A stretch of 64,000 bases of DNA from Microbispora amethystogenes (GTDB lineage: Bacteria; Actinomycetota; Actinomycetes; Streptosporangiales; Streptosporangiaceae): the NCBI RefSeq assembly GCF_016863015.1, contig NZ_BOOB01000007.1, positions 89,844 through 153,843 of the forward strand, read 5' to 3'. Below the pieces are notes generated by a model. That model did no database searches. It was not told the origin of the DNA and saw only the letters and a program-made list of their open reading frames with translations. Within the stretch, counting starts at the first letter, position 1; each line of letters begins with the position of its first letter. Positions 52,586 to 62,131 of this stretch are shown here, in pieces. Made by a program: the position numbers and the translations under genes.

Positions 52586-53584
52586 TCATCGAATGGTGAC
52601 CCGGTCGCCGGCCGGCGCGCTGACCGGTGAGTTCTTCACCAGATAGGTGGCCAGGGCACCCCTGTCGTCCGGGCCGCCGTGATAGACACTGGTGACTCCG
52701 GGCCATCGGGGGAAACCTTCGTAGCCGCCCACCAGGACGTAGTTGGCCGCGACTCTGATGACCTGGTCGTCGGCCACCGGAACGCCGTTCAACGTCATCT
52801 CGGTGACGGCGCCGCCCTCCAGCGTGTAGCGGAGCGAGGACGACGGCGTGAGCACCCAGCCCTGCGCGTTCGGGTAAGCGAGGACGGACTTCAGCGCGGC
52901 GCCGGTGACCTCCCACACGTCCACGGCGAACCCGGCCGGAAGCGTCACGAACACCTCCTCGTAGGTGACCGGGCCCGCGTCGAGGTCCTGGTGGAATCCG
53001 TACCTGCTGACCAGGGCCGCCTCCGCGCCCGACCGGGCCTGGACCGCGGCGAGGTTGGCGTCGGCGACCAGTTCGGCCAGTGGGCCGCCGCTGGGCGTCC
53101 GGACGATGGGCTCGGAGGTCTCACCGAAGGTCTCGTCCGCGCCGGGCATTCCGCACTTGAAGTAGTAGAGCGTGTCGGACATCAGACCGTCGGGCTGCCT
53201 GAGCTCGATCTGGACCGACGTATGACCCGATGGAACCGTCGCGAGCAGGGCGGTGAAGCTGCCGTGGTGCCTGGTGGGGGATTTCAGGTTCTTCCATTGC
53301 TCGGTGCCGACGACGCGGTATTGGATGAGCTGCGGACCCGGAGGGAGTCCTTCGAAGGTCCCGTAGACATCGAAGGTGACCGGGCACTTCGTCGCAGTGG
53401 TTCGCTCGAATGAGAGAGTGAGTTTCCGCACCGGATTGTCGGCCGATGCGAGTGGGGCGGAAGCCGTCCCGGAAAAGGATCGCAGGGGTGCGGCCTGCGC
53501 AGAGGGAACGAAAGCACCGGACACGAGGACCGCGATGCCCGCCAGCCCTGCGATCCGACGCCCGGCCCTACTGAGTAATCCCAC
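52586..53584 (-). CDS. Secreted protein with orphan 5'-nucleotidase C-terminal domain
   Basis: A 332-residue exported protein. Signal peptide 1-31 (GLAGIAVLVSGAFVPSAQA), an N-terminal beta domain with a Cys pair (TKCPVTFDVYG, YFKCGMPG), then from about residue 165 the substrate-binding domain normally found at the C-terminus of 5'-nucleotidases: GPLAELVADANLAAVQARSG, EEVFVTLPAGFAVDVWEVTG and VAANYVLVGGYEGFP. The metallophosphatase domain that carries catalysis is absent. It may bind a nucleotide or nucleoside without cutting it. The start is taken as GTG 53584 with GGGAAAA upstream; the open frame extends further without signal-peptide character. Confidence 0.8.
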   Translation of the reverse strand: MGLLSRAGRRIAGLAGIAVLVSGAFVPSAQAAPLRSFSGTASAPLASADNPVRKLTLSFERTTATKCPVTFDVYGTFEGLPPGPQLIQYRVVGTEQWKNLKSPTRHHGSFTALLATVPSGHTSVQIELRQPDGLMSDTLYYFKCGMPGADETFGETSEPIVRTPSGGPLAELVADANLAAVQARSGAEAALVSRYGFHQDLDAGPVTYEEVFVTLPAGFAVDVWEVTGAALKSVLAYPNAQGWVLTPSSSLRYTLEGGAVTEMTLNGVPVADDQVIRVAANYVLVGGYEGFPRWPGVTSVYHGGPDDRGALATYLVKNSPVSAPAGDRVTIR

Positions 53585-53662
53585 AGTTTTCCCGTCTGTC
53601 GATGAGGACAAGGACGAGCAGACACTGTCCACGCCGACCGACAATTCCGCGCGCTGAATTAT

Positions 53663-53836
53663 TTGACGCCGTACGACACGACCGTCGTGCTGATGTCCCC
53701 GCACCGCACGGGCATCGTGGGGCGCCCGGCGACCGCCACCGGCGCCCGGTCCGCAGGCACCGACCGCCACCGCATCGTCGACCGGCTGTTCGCCGGCTCC
53801 AGCCTCGACCAGCTGTGGGCCACCGATCGAATGTGA
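53663..53836 (+). pseudogene. Possible gene remnant
   Basis: An open frame of about 58 codons from TTG 53663 (LTPYDTTVVLMSPHRTG) to TGA 53836, ending FAGSSLDQLWATDRM. Its amino-acid make-up looks protein-like and it ends in an otherwise gene-free stretch, but it has no good start and matches no family I recognise. It may be the tail of a lost gene or chance. Confidence 0.2.
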
Positions 53837-54347
53837 TCGCTTTTGTTGATGAAAGTTTCACCAGCATGTGCGATTCACCACCGGTGATGCGAGCCGCTCC
53901 TCCCTCGGCCCGCCCGGATCGCGGACCGGTCCGGACAGGGGGTCTGGTGCGCCACTGACACCGCCTGCAGGGCCACGCCAGGCGACAGGCAATCGGCACG
54001 AAGGCGGAGGAACCGGCACCTGAACTGGCAGAACGGACCCACGAGCGACCAGATCCCCCCGTACGCCCGACCGGCGGCGTCCCACCGCGACCCACGGGAG
54101 GTCCACCGCGCCGCGGATTGATCACCCGGCATCGCGTCGCCGGGTGGGTGAAGGGCTGCCTGCCCGCGCTCCATCGACTGTTGCCAGGAACCTCTGTTAA
54201 TGCGACATTACCCCCACACATCAGTCGGCATACGTCATACGTTACTGCGACCAATGAGCCACCTGCGGGGCACACCCCGAGGAGTTCTCTCACGGCGGGG
54301 TTATTACGCGGTGAAAATCTGCTCGGAATCAGCGAAAGGAACAGAGC
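53837..54347. other. Intergenic region upstream of the beta-helix gene
   Basis: About 510 bases with no convincing gene. The last 150 bases are less GC-rich and hold the dyad TAATG-CGA-CATTA (54198-54210) and the tandem CATACGTCATACGT (54229-54242), both candidates for operators of the secreted lectin/beta-helix gene. Confidence 0.5.
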
Positions 54348-57044
54348 GTGAAGTCAGCCCTGTCCACCACTGGGAAGGCGTTAGCAGCGCTTGCGGTTTT
54401 CGTCGCCGCTGCACTGCTGCCGGTCTTCGCAGGTAGTACCCCGGCCTCGGCGGCGACCCAGGCCACCTACTACGTCGCCCCCGACGGCAACGACGCCAAC
54501 CCCGGAACGATCACGTCACCGTTCAGGACACTGCAGCGCGCGAGGGACGTCGTCCGCACGGTGAACGCCAACATGACGGGTGACATCTTCGTTTATCTCC
54601 GCGGGGGCACCTATTCGGTCAGCAGCACCATCGACTTCACGCCCGCCGACTCCGGCACGAATGGCTATCGGATCACATACGCCGCGTACCAGAACGAGAC
54701 GCCGGTCCTCACCGGAGGCGTCCAGGTGACCGGATGGACGCAGCACAGCGGTAACATCTGGAAAGCCCCGCTGAATCGCAGCAACAAGCTCCGTGCGCTC
54801 TATGTCAACGACAAGCGAGCGTTCATGGCCTCGAAGACGATGAACTCGGCGGGATGCTACGGCACCTACACCATCACGGCGGGTCAGGCGTCCTGGGCGT
54901 GGGAATCCGGTTCGCAGTGCGCCGGAGCGAAGTACAGCCTGAACGACTTTCCCGCCGTCGCAGCCAATCAGGACGACATCGAGATAGAGACCGCGACGAC
55001 CTGGACCACGGCCATCGTGGGTGTCCGGCAGGTCACCACCGAGGGCTCGAACCGGATAGCCCTGTTCCAGCAGCCGGGAGCGGCCATCGCCCAGGGCGCC
55101 TTCAACGGCAACGCCCAGGTCGGCGGCAGCCACAAGGTCATGAACGCCTACGAGTTCCTTGACGCGCCGGGCGAGTTCTACTTCGACAAGACGAGCCGGA
55201 CGTTGTACTACTACAAATCGGGCTCGGAAGACATGACGACCGCGTCGGTCTGGGCGCCGAACAACGTGTCCACCCTTCTCCGGGTCGCCGGCACCTCCAC
55301 GAGCAGCCGCGCCCGGAACATCACGTTCTCCGGCCTGACGGTCCAGCACTCCGACTGGAATCTGTTCAACGTGGCCGGCTCGGTGCTCAAGCAGGCCCAG
55401 CAGGGCAATCTCGGCGCCATCGCGTACGCCAAGCAGAACTTCCACGCCTACTACTACCGCAACGTCGACCTGGCGCCCGGCATGATCCAGGTCGAGAACG
55501 CCGACGGGCTCGTCCTGCAGAACAACCGGATCCAGCACACTGGCGTCGACGGAATCACCCTGGCCAACGACGTGGTGAACACGCAGCTGATCGGGAACTA
55601 CACCAACGACATCGCCGGATCCGCCATCTCCGTGGGCCATCCCCAGCATGTCTACATCGGTGACTACACCTCGACGAACCGCGAGAAGTATCCCGTTCAG
55701 GTCGAAGGCGCGCCCAAGAACATCGAGATCAAGAACAACTACATCTACGACAGCGCCGTGTTGTTCAACGGGCACAGCCCGATCTCGGCGTACTTCGCCG
55801 ACACCCTGTCCATCCAGCACAACCGCATCGAGAAGACCCCGTGGTCCGGCATCACGCTCGGCTGGGGGTGGTGGAACTTCGACGGGTCGTCAGGCTCGAT
55901 CGCACCCAACCGGCCGACCACCACGGCGAAGAACAACACCATCAGCTACAACCACATCATCGACACGGTGCAGCGGCTGAGCGACACGGCGCCCATCTAC
56001 ACGCTGGGCAACCAGCCAGGAACCACGATTACCAACAACTACCTGCAGGGCGTCCCGTCCGGTCACAAGTACGGACTCCACCCGGACGAGGGCTCGGGGA
56101 ACATGACGTTCCGCGACAACGTCCTGAGCGTGGACAAGAATGTCACGTGGCTCATCAACTCCGACGACTTCGGGCGTAAGCACGACCTGAGCATCACGCA
56201 GACATACGGCCCGATCAACAAGGTCTCCAACAAGAACCTGCCGAACAGCACGGTCCAGGACATCCTCGTGTACTCCGACTATGTCTGGCCGTCGCAGGCC
56301 TACGGCATCGCCGTGAACTCCGGGCTCGAGGACGCGTACCGGAACATCGTCCCGCAGAGCAATCTCTCTCTGCCGGATTACGTCCTGCCCGCCAGCACGT
56401 TCGTCGCCGCCGGTGCGACATCGATTCCCATCCGGAGCGCCGGCGACGCGAGCAAGACCGTCTGGCTGGCTCCCTCGGGCACGACGTCCTTCACCGCCGG
56501 CGCCACGATGACCAGGGCGGACGGAACCGCGACCTCCCTCGCCGTTCCGACGACGAACGGTGAATATCGGCTGTACGTCGTGGACGCCCAGGGAAATCGA
56601 TCGGCTGAGTCGAAGTCGCTCGTCAGGCAAGGAAACGGCGGCGGGAACGGCCAGCAGAGCGGCACGATCGTGGGCACCCAGTCGGGCCGGTGTGTGGACG
56701 TCAGCGGCGGCTCGGCGACCAACGGCGCTCAGGCGCAGCTGTGGGACTGCAACGGCCAGACCAACCAGCGGTGGACGTACACGTCGGGCAAGCAGCTGCA
56801 GGTGTTCGGCAACAAGTGCCTGGACGCCTACGGCCAGGGCACCACGAACGGCACCCAGGTGATCATCTGGGACTGCAACAGTCAGACCAACCAGCAGTGG
56901 AACGTCAACTCCAACGGCACCATCACCGGTGTGCAGTCCGGGTTGTGCCTCGACGCCAACGCGGCCGGCACCGCCAACGGCACCAAGCTCATCCTCTGGG
57001 CCTGCAACGGCGGCAACAACCAGAAGTGGAGCCTGCGCAGCTGA
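54348..57044 (+). CDS. Secreted parallel beta-helix protein with ricin-type lectin domain
   Basis: An 898-residue exported protein, probably acting on or binding a polysaccharide. Signal peptide 1-35 (cleavage after PASA). The N-terminal YYVAPDGNDANPGT and PFRTLQRARDVV mark the entrance to a right-handed beta-helix that continues to about residue 640, with repeated NNxI/NxI turns (LQNNRIQHTGVDGI, IEIKNNYIYDS, KNNTISYNHIIDT). After a short Ig-like region, the last 130 residues form a ricin B-type beta-trefoil with three QxW repeats (NQRW, NQQW, NQKW) and paired Cys. The catalytic class is uncertain. The start is GTG 54348 with AAAGGAA upstream. A strong hairpin terminator follows. Confidence 0.88.
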   Translation: MKSALSTTGKALAALAVFVAAALLPVFAGSTPASAATQATYYVAPDGNDANPGTITSPFRTLQRARDVVRTVNANMTGDIFVYLRGGTYSVSSTIDFTPADSGTNGYRITYAAYQNETPVLTGGVQVTGWTQHSGNIWKAPLNRSNKLRALYVNDKRAFMASKTMNSAGCYGTYTITAGQASWAWESGSQCAGAKYSLNDFPAVAANQDDIEIETATTWTTAIVGVRQVTTEGSNRIALFQQPGAAIAQGAFNGNAQVGGSHKVMNAYEFLDAPGEFYFDKTSRTLYYYKSGSEDMTTASVWAPNNVSTLLRVAGTSTSSRARNITFSGLTVQHSDWNLFNVAGSVLKQAQQGNLGAIAYAKQNFHAYYYRNVDLAPGMIQVENADGLVLQNNRIQHTGVDGITLANDVVNTQLIGNYTNDIAGSAISVGHPQHVYIGDYTSTNREKYPVQVEGAPKNIEIKNNYIYDSAVLFNGHSPISAYFADTLSIQHNRIEKTPWSGITLGWGWWNFDGSSGSIAPNRPTTTAKNNTISYNHIIDTVQRLSDTAPIYTLGNQPGTTITNNYLQGVPSGHKYGLHPDEGSGNMTFRDNVLSVDKNVTWLINSDDFGRKHDLSITQTYGPINKVSNKNLPNSTVQDILVYSDYVWPSQAYGIAVNSGLEDAYRNIVPQSNLSLPDYVLPASTFVAAGATSIPIRSAGDASKTVWLAPSGTTSFTAGATMTRADGTATSLAVPTTNGEYRLYVVDAQGNRSAESKSLVRQGNGGGNGQQSGTIVGTQSGRCVDVSGGSATNGAQAQLWDCNGQTNQRWTYTSGKQLQVFGNKCLDAYGQGTTNGTQVIIWDCNSQTNQQWNVNSNGTITGVQSGLCLDANAAGTANGTKLILWACNGGNNQKWSLRS

Positions 57045-57059
57045 CGTAACGGTTCCACC

Positions 57060-57096
57060 GGGCCGCGGACGGTGCCACGCGCACCGCCCGCGGCCC
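57060..57096 (+). terminator. Hairpin terminator after beta-helix gene
   Basis: GGGCCGCGG-A-CGGTGC (57060-57075) pairs with GCACCG-C-CCGCGGCCC (57081-57096) with one mismatch and a five-base loop, 15 bases after the stop. Confidence 0.85.
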
Positions 57097-57146
57097 ACCC
57101 TGCCGACGGTCGAGATTCCAGCCGAAGGCATTGCACTGGAGGCGAT

Positions 57147-57875
57147 GTGACTCTCCACGTCGATCGAGGGGTCGCTTACGGCACGACAGGCAGGTTGCTG
57201 GATGTCTACCGCCGTGCGAACGCGGAGTCGGATCCGGTGATGCTGCTCTGGCACGGCAGTGGTCCCGATGAACGGAGCGTTCTGGAGCCATTGGCTCGAG
57301 CTACGGCCGAGTTCGGCGTGGTGGTGTTCGTTCCTGACTGGCGCTCCGATGCCCCAGATGGGGGGCGTGCTCATCTGCTGGCGTCGATCTCCTTCGTACG
57401 GGCCCATGTTCACGCATTTCGCGGAGATCCACGCCGCGTGCTTCTCGCGGGTTGGTCGCGGGGGGCCCGGGCGGCTTCGGGGATCGCTGTGGATGTTTCG
57501 GCCGCCGGCGGTTGGCGGCCGTCGGCAGTCGCGTGCCTGGCGACAGGCTACGGCCGACCGACTCCCATCTCCCCCAGGGTGCCGCTTGAAGCGGTAGTGC
57601 ACGATGACCTGGTCCCCGTTCCCTTCTGGCTCCTGCATGGGGTTGATGACGAACTGGTGGACGTGGAGCACTCACGTGAGTTCGCGAAGGTGCTGCACGA
57701 CCACGCTTGGCCAGTGCATTTTCACGAACTGGAGACGAATCACGCGGGCATCGTGATGACGCAGTACGATCCCGGCCTGAGGCGATGCGTTCCGGCTGCG
57801 GATGGCCACGCGATGGAGGCTGGTCACCGTGTCGCGGCACTCCTCGCGAGTGCCGCCGGCGGGACCGTGGCATGA
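57147..57875 (+). CDS. Alpha/beta hydrolase
   Basis: A 242-residue hydrolase of the dienelactone hydrolase/esterase type. The oxyanion-side motif is MLLWHGSGPDERSVLEPLA, the nucleophile elbow is LLAGWSRGARAASG (Ser in GWSRG), the likely acid is in LLHGVDDELVDVEHS, and the catalytic His in LETNHAGIVM. No signal peptide is present. The start is GTG 57147 with GGAGG five bases upstream. It follows the beta-helix gene after a terminator and is probably transcribed separately. Confidence 0.85.
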   Translation: MTLHVDRGVAYGTTGRLLDVYRRANAESDPVMLLWHGSGPDERSVLEPLARATAEFGVVVFVPDWRSDAPDGGRAHLLASISFVRAHVHAFRGDPRRVLLAGWSRGARAASGIAVDVSAAGGWRPSAVACLATGYGRPTPISPRVPLEAVVHDDLVPVPFWLLHGVDDELVDVEHSREFAKVLHDHAWPVHFHELETNHAGIVMTQYDPGLRRCVPAADGHAMEAGHRVAALLASAAGGTVA

Positions 57876-58025
57876 CACTGCCGATGCGAGGCGCATGCCG
57901 TAATCCGGATTCGGTAGGACAGCTCATCATGAATAGGCACCTAAAGGGCCTCGCAGTCCGAGGTCGTCTGGAGTAGCTTCGACCTGGAGAGCCATCTCGG
58001 TCGTCCGTGGCAAAGGGCATCGGTC

Positions 58026-58577
58026 ATGCCGAAAAGCAGGGTGCGAAAAAGACAAAATACGCGTATCTTGTCCAAAAAAGCCGTGATATGCCAGCGCTGC
58101 CTTCGAGAAAAAGGAAGAATTCCCGTCTCGATAACCGGCCTCATCAAACTTCCCTTAAGCCTGCTCTGGAGTTTCATCTCCCCCCCGAGAAAGTCCAGGA
58201 GGCGGGCATGGTCACGGTGGATCTTGTCCACCATCGTGGCCGGATGGCTCTTCGGTAATATATTGTTCGGCCTGTTTGAGAGTCATGCGACATTCACCTC
58301 CACATGGACGGGGCTTCGAGACAGTTATCGACAGGGCCAGCTCCCTGAGTACCTCAAGGTCCCGCCTTCGGCGTCCGCCTGGCTTGGCGCTCCTCCTTGG
58401 GTGGATCCCGCTCTTCTGAGCGCTCTTGGGCTGCTGTTATTGTGGGCAGCGTTTCCCGGCAAGGGCTCCAGCCGATTCTCCCCGAGAAGATTCTCAATAC
58501 TTCGCTGCACCGGCCACGCGGATGGGCATAGTAATCACACGTCCTATTTGGGGCCACCAGAAGAAGATTGGTTGTGA
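58026..58577 (+). CDS. Membrane protein of unknown function in lower-GC segment
   Basis: A 183-residue protein of unrecognised family. The N-terminus is strongly basic (PKSRVRKRQNTRILSKKAV) and holds a CxxC (C22, C25). Membrane helices occur at about 65-84 (WILSTIVAGWLFGNILFGLF) and 129-143 (ALLSALGLLLLWAAF). Base composition is well below the surroundings, with AAA-rich codons such as those for RKRQNTRILSKK, which suggests recent acquisition or an atypical gene. ATG 58026 has AAAGGG about nine bases upstream. Confidence 0.55.
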   Translation: MPKSRVRKRQNTRILSKKAVICQRCLREKGRIPVSITGLIKLPLSLLWSFISPPRKSRRRAWSRWILSTIVAGWLFGNILFGLFESHATFTSTWTGLRDSYRQGQLPEYLKVPPSASAWLGAPPWVDPALLSALGLLLLWAAFPGKGSSRFSPRRFSILRCTGHADGHSNHTSYLGPPEEDWL

Positions 58578-58856
58578 CCACGACTGTGACGTAGGTGCAG
58601 GGCGGTCGTCGTTCAGGGCCGAAGCGTGGCGCACCTGGTCGGCTGGACCGACATCACCGCCGACACCGACCACTACCGCGGCCATCCTGCGGACGGCCAT
58701 CAGTTACTCGGTTTTACACCATGAGAACGCATCGGCCTTGATTACGCAGAGGACCGTTTCCGCCGACAGAGACTGTCATCCTGACACTCGAAGGGCCGCC
58801 TGCCGCGAGATGTACGCCGGGATCGGACAGACGCTGATTGCCCTGGCCTGGACCAC
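58578..58856. other. Gene-poor stretch
   Basis: About 280 bases without a supported gene. The minus strand holds a short fragment ending ADAFSWCKTE and a stop at 58704-58706, whose DNA resembles that at 59161-59194. Confidence 0.4.
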
Positions 58857-59099
58857 CTACGCGGGAAGGGCGTCTCCGGGGAAGCCATGGCACGGGTGAA
58901 CCTCGCAGCGCATCGTCCCCGCTCGAACGCAGGGGTCCCCGGACATGATCTCCGCGGCTTCCTCGGCTGGCACGGTCATGATCGCGACGTCGGCCACGGT
59001 GTCGGAGGCGACCGGGCACAGGACCGCGATCACCCCCTCGGCGCGCAGCGACACCATGCGTCGCTGGTGTTCGAGTTCGATCGCGCCCGCGCCGTCCAT
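58857..59099 (-). CDS. YciI-like protein, possibly N-terminally truncated
   Basis: An 80-residue protein from ATG 59099 (GGAG eight bases upstream). It reads like the C-terminal two thirds of a YciI-domain protein: EHQRRMVSLRAEGVIAVLCP, VAIMTVPAEEAAEIMSGDPC and GTMRCEVHPCHGFPGDALPA. The first beta-strand and the usual start of the family are missing; upstream in-frame sequence is open but does not supply them. It is either a degenerate copy or a short variant. YciI proteins are small dimers of uncertain function. Confidence 0.55.
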   Translation of the reverse strand: MDGAGAIELEHQRRMVSLRAEGVIAVLCPVASDTVADVAIMTVPAEEAAEIMSGDPCVRAGTMRCEVHPCHGFPGDALPA

Positions 59100-59330
59100 G
59101 GCCCGCTCCGGCCCCCACTGAGGGAGCGCCAGGCTGTGGGGCTTCGCGGTCGCGGCCCAGCTACTCGGTCTCACGACATGAGAATGCTTCGGCCCTGGGT
59201 CGTCAGTCTGCTCATCTGGTTTCCTCCCATGCCCACCGCCGCGCCTCCTACTTGCCTCGGCATAGGCATGAAGCCCGAAAGCACCAGGCCCCTGACCGCG
59301 AGAGCGCGGTCAGGGGCCTGTCGTACGAGA
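59100..59330. other. Intergenic stretch before tRNA-Thr
   Basis: No supported gene. It contains the second copy of a degenerate repeat (59161-59194) and the tRNA terminator. Confidence 0.4.
59285..59320 (-). terminator. Intrinsic terminator of tRNA-Thr
   Basis: A perfect 16-bp stem (59285-59300 with 59305-59320) around the loop AGAG, directly downstream of the tRNA on the minus strand, followed by GGTGCTTTC. Confidence 0.92.
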
Positions 59331-59402
59331 GCCGCCTTGGGGAATCGAACCCCAGACCTTCTGTTTACAAGACAGATGCTCTGCCGATTGAGCTAAGGCG
59401 GC
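59331..59402 (-). tRNA. tRNA-Thr (anticodon UGU)
   Basis: A complete 72-nt cloverleaf. The acceptor stem is GCCGCCU/AGGCGGC, the D-arm GCUC-N8-GAGC, the anticodon stem UCUGU/ACAGA around the loop CUUGUAA giving anticodon UGU (threonine), and the T-arm UGGGG-UUCGAUU-CCCCA. The 3' CCA is not encoded. A perfect 16-bp terminator follows. Confidence 0.97.
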
Positions 59403-59453
59403 CTGCTACCCAGACGAGTTTAGTGGGCCGGGGGCCGTACCGTCACGGCGGAA

Positions 59454-60410
59454 TCACCGGCGGCGGTGGCGGGCGACCTCGTAGAGGGCGATCCCGGCGG
59501 CCACACCGGCGTTCAGCGACTCGGCGGCGGCGTTCATGGGGATGCGGGCGATCTGGTCGCACGACTCCTTGACCAGGCGCGACAGGCCTTTGCCCTCCGA
59601 GCCGACGACCACGACGAGCGGCTCGGAGGCCAGCTCGACGTCGGCGATGTCCACGGTGGCGGTGCCGTCGAGGCCGACCACGAAAAGGCCCTCCTCCCGG
59701 TACGCCTGGAGCGTCTGGGTGAGGTTCGAGGCGCGGGCGACGGGCAGGGTGGCGAGGGTGCCCGCCGAGGTCTTCCAGGCGCCCGCGCTGACGCCGGCCG
59801 AGCGGCGGGACGGGATGAGCAGCCCGTGCGCGCCGAAGGCGGTCGCGGAGCGCGCGATGGCGCCGAGGTTGCGGGGGTCGGTCACGCTGTCCAGGGCGAC
59901 GATCAGCGGCACCTCCGCCGCGTCCCTGGCCCGCTCAACGAGCTGCTCGGGATGCGCGTACTCGTACGGCGGGATCTGCAGCCCGACACCCTGGTGGACC
60001 GTGCTCTCGGTCAGCCGGTCGAGCCGGTCGCGGCCGATCTCCAGCAGCGCGATCCCGCGATCGGCCGCGATCTTGATGGCCTCGCGGACCCGGTCGTCGC
60101 TGTCGATCCGCTGCGCCACGTACAGCGTGCTCGCGGGGACGCCGGCCCGCAGCGCCTCGACCACCGGGTTGCGCCCGCCGATGACCTCGGGAGCGTCGTC
60201 CCTGCGCGTACGGCTCGGCGTACGCGAGGATGCGGCGCCGCCCCGCGACTCCCGCTCGATCCGCTCGGCACGGGCCTTGTCCTTGTACCAGTGCCGCATC
60301 TCCGCCGGCGGCGTCGCTCCCCTGCCCTCCAGGGAGCGGCGAACCTTGCCACCGGAGCCCTTTGCCGGCCCCTGCTTCTTCGACGGCTTCCCTGAAGCCC
60401 TACCCGCCAT
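59454..60410 (-). CDS. rlmB: 23S rRNA (guanosine-2'-O-)-methyltransferase RlmB
   Basis: SPOUT-class methyltransferase of 318 residues that methylates the ribose of G2251 in 23S rRNA. After a basic N-terminal extension typical of actinomycetes (GRASGKPSKKQGPAKGSGGK), the substrate-binding domain (IGGRNPVVEALRAG) and the knotted SAM domain are clear: NLGAIARSATAFGAHGLLIP, VVVVGSEGKGLSRLVKESCD, IPMNAAAESLNAGVAAGIALYE. It follows cysS by 22 bases on the same strand, the usual actinomycete order, and is likely co-transcribed. The start is ATG 60410. Confidence 0.95.
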   Translation of the reverse strand: MAGRASGKPSKKQGPAKGSGGKVRRSLEGRGATPPAEMRHWYKDKARAERIERESRGGAASSRTPSRTRRDDAPEVIGGRNPVVEALRAGVPASTLYVAQRIDSDDRVREAIKIAADRGIALLEIGRDRLDRLTESTVHQGVGLQIPPYEYAHPEQLVERARDAAEVPLIVALDSVTDPRNLGAIARSATAFGAHGLLIPSRRSAGVSAGAWKTSAGTLATLPVARASNLTQTLQAYREEGLFVVGLDGTATVDIADVELASEPLVVVVGSEGKGLSRLVKESCDQIARIPMNAAAESLNAGVAAGIALYEVARHRRR

Positions 60411-60432
60411 GGTCTCTAGCGTAGGGCCACGT

Positions 60433-61827
<1,395 letters not shown>

Positions 61828-62131
61828 GAAGGCTAGGCTAACGCCTGACGCCACAGCACAGGGCTACTTGGGCGCCGGTGAATGCCTCCGCCTGGCGGAG
61901 CAGTGAAACATACGTCACATAAGTCCCGATTTAAGCCCCAGCAAAACCGGTATTGATCGAATCGGGACCGCGCGAAAGCCTCGCCGCCAGTGCCGCGACG
62001 GCCGCGCTCCGGACACACCCCGCGGGCAGGGCCCGACCCTTCACACCGCGCGACGCGCCGTCACGACACGAAGCGGGCCGGCACCCCAGTGCGATCAACC
62101 CGCCGGTCCGATTCTGTAGGCTCGAAACGCC
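61828..62131. other. Divergent promoter region between cysS and the DUF2637 gene
   Basis: About 300 bases with no gene. It contains a distant 9-bp inverted repeat (GTCCCGATT at 61923-61931 and AATCGGGAC at 61960-61968) and TAGGCT at 62118-62123, a likely -10 for the DUF2637 gene. Confidence 0.5.

Noticed and set aside
61923..61968. GTCCCGATT/AATCGGGAC as attachment site or terminator
   Set aside because: The arms are 28 bases apart with no T-run and no integrase in the window; could be chance in a divergent promoter.
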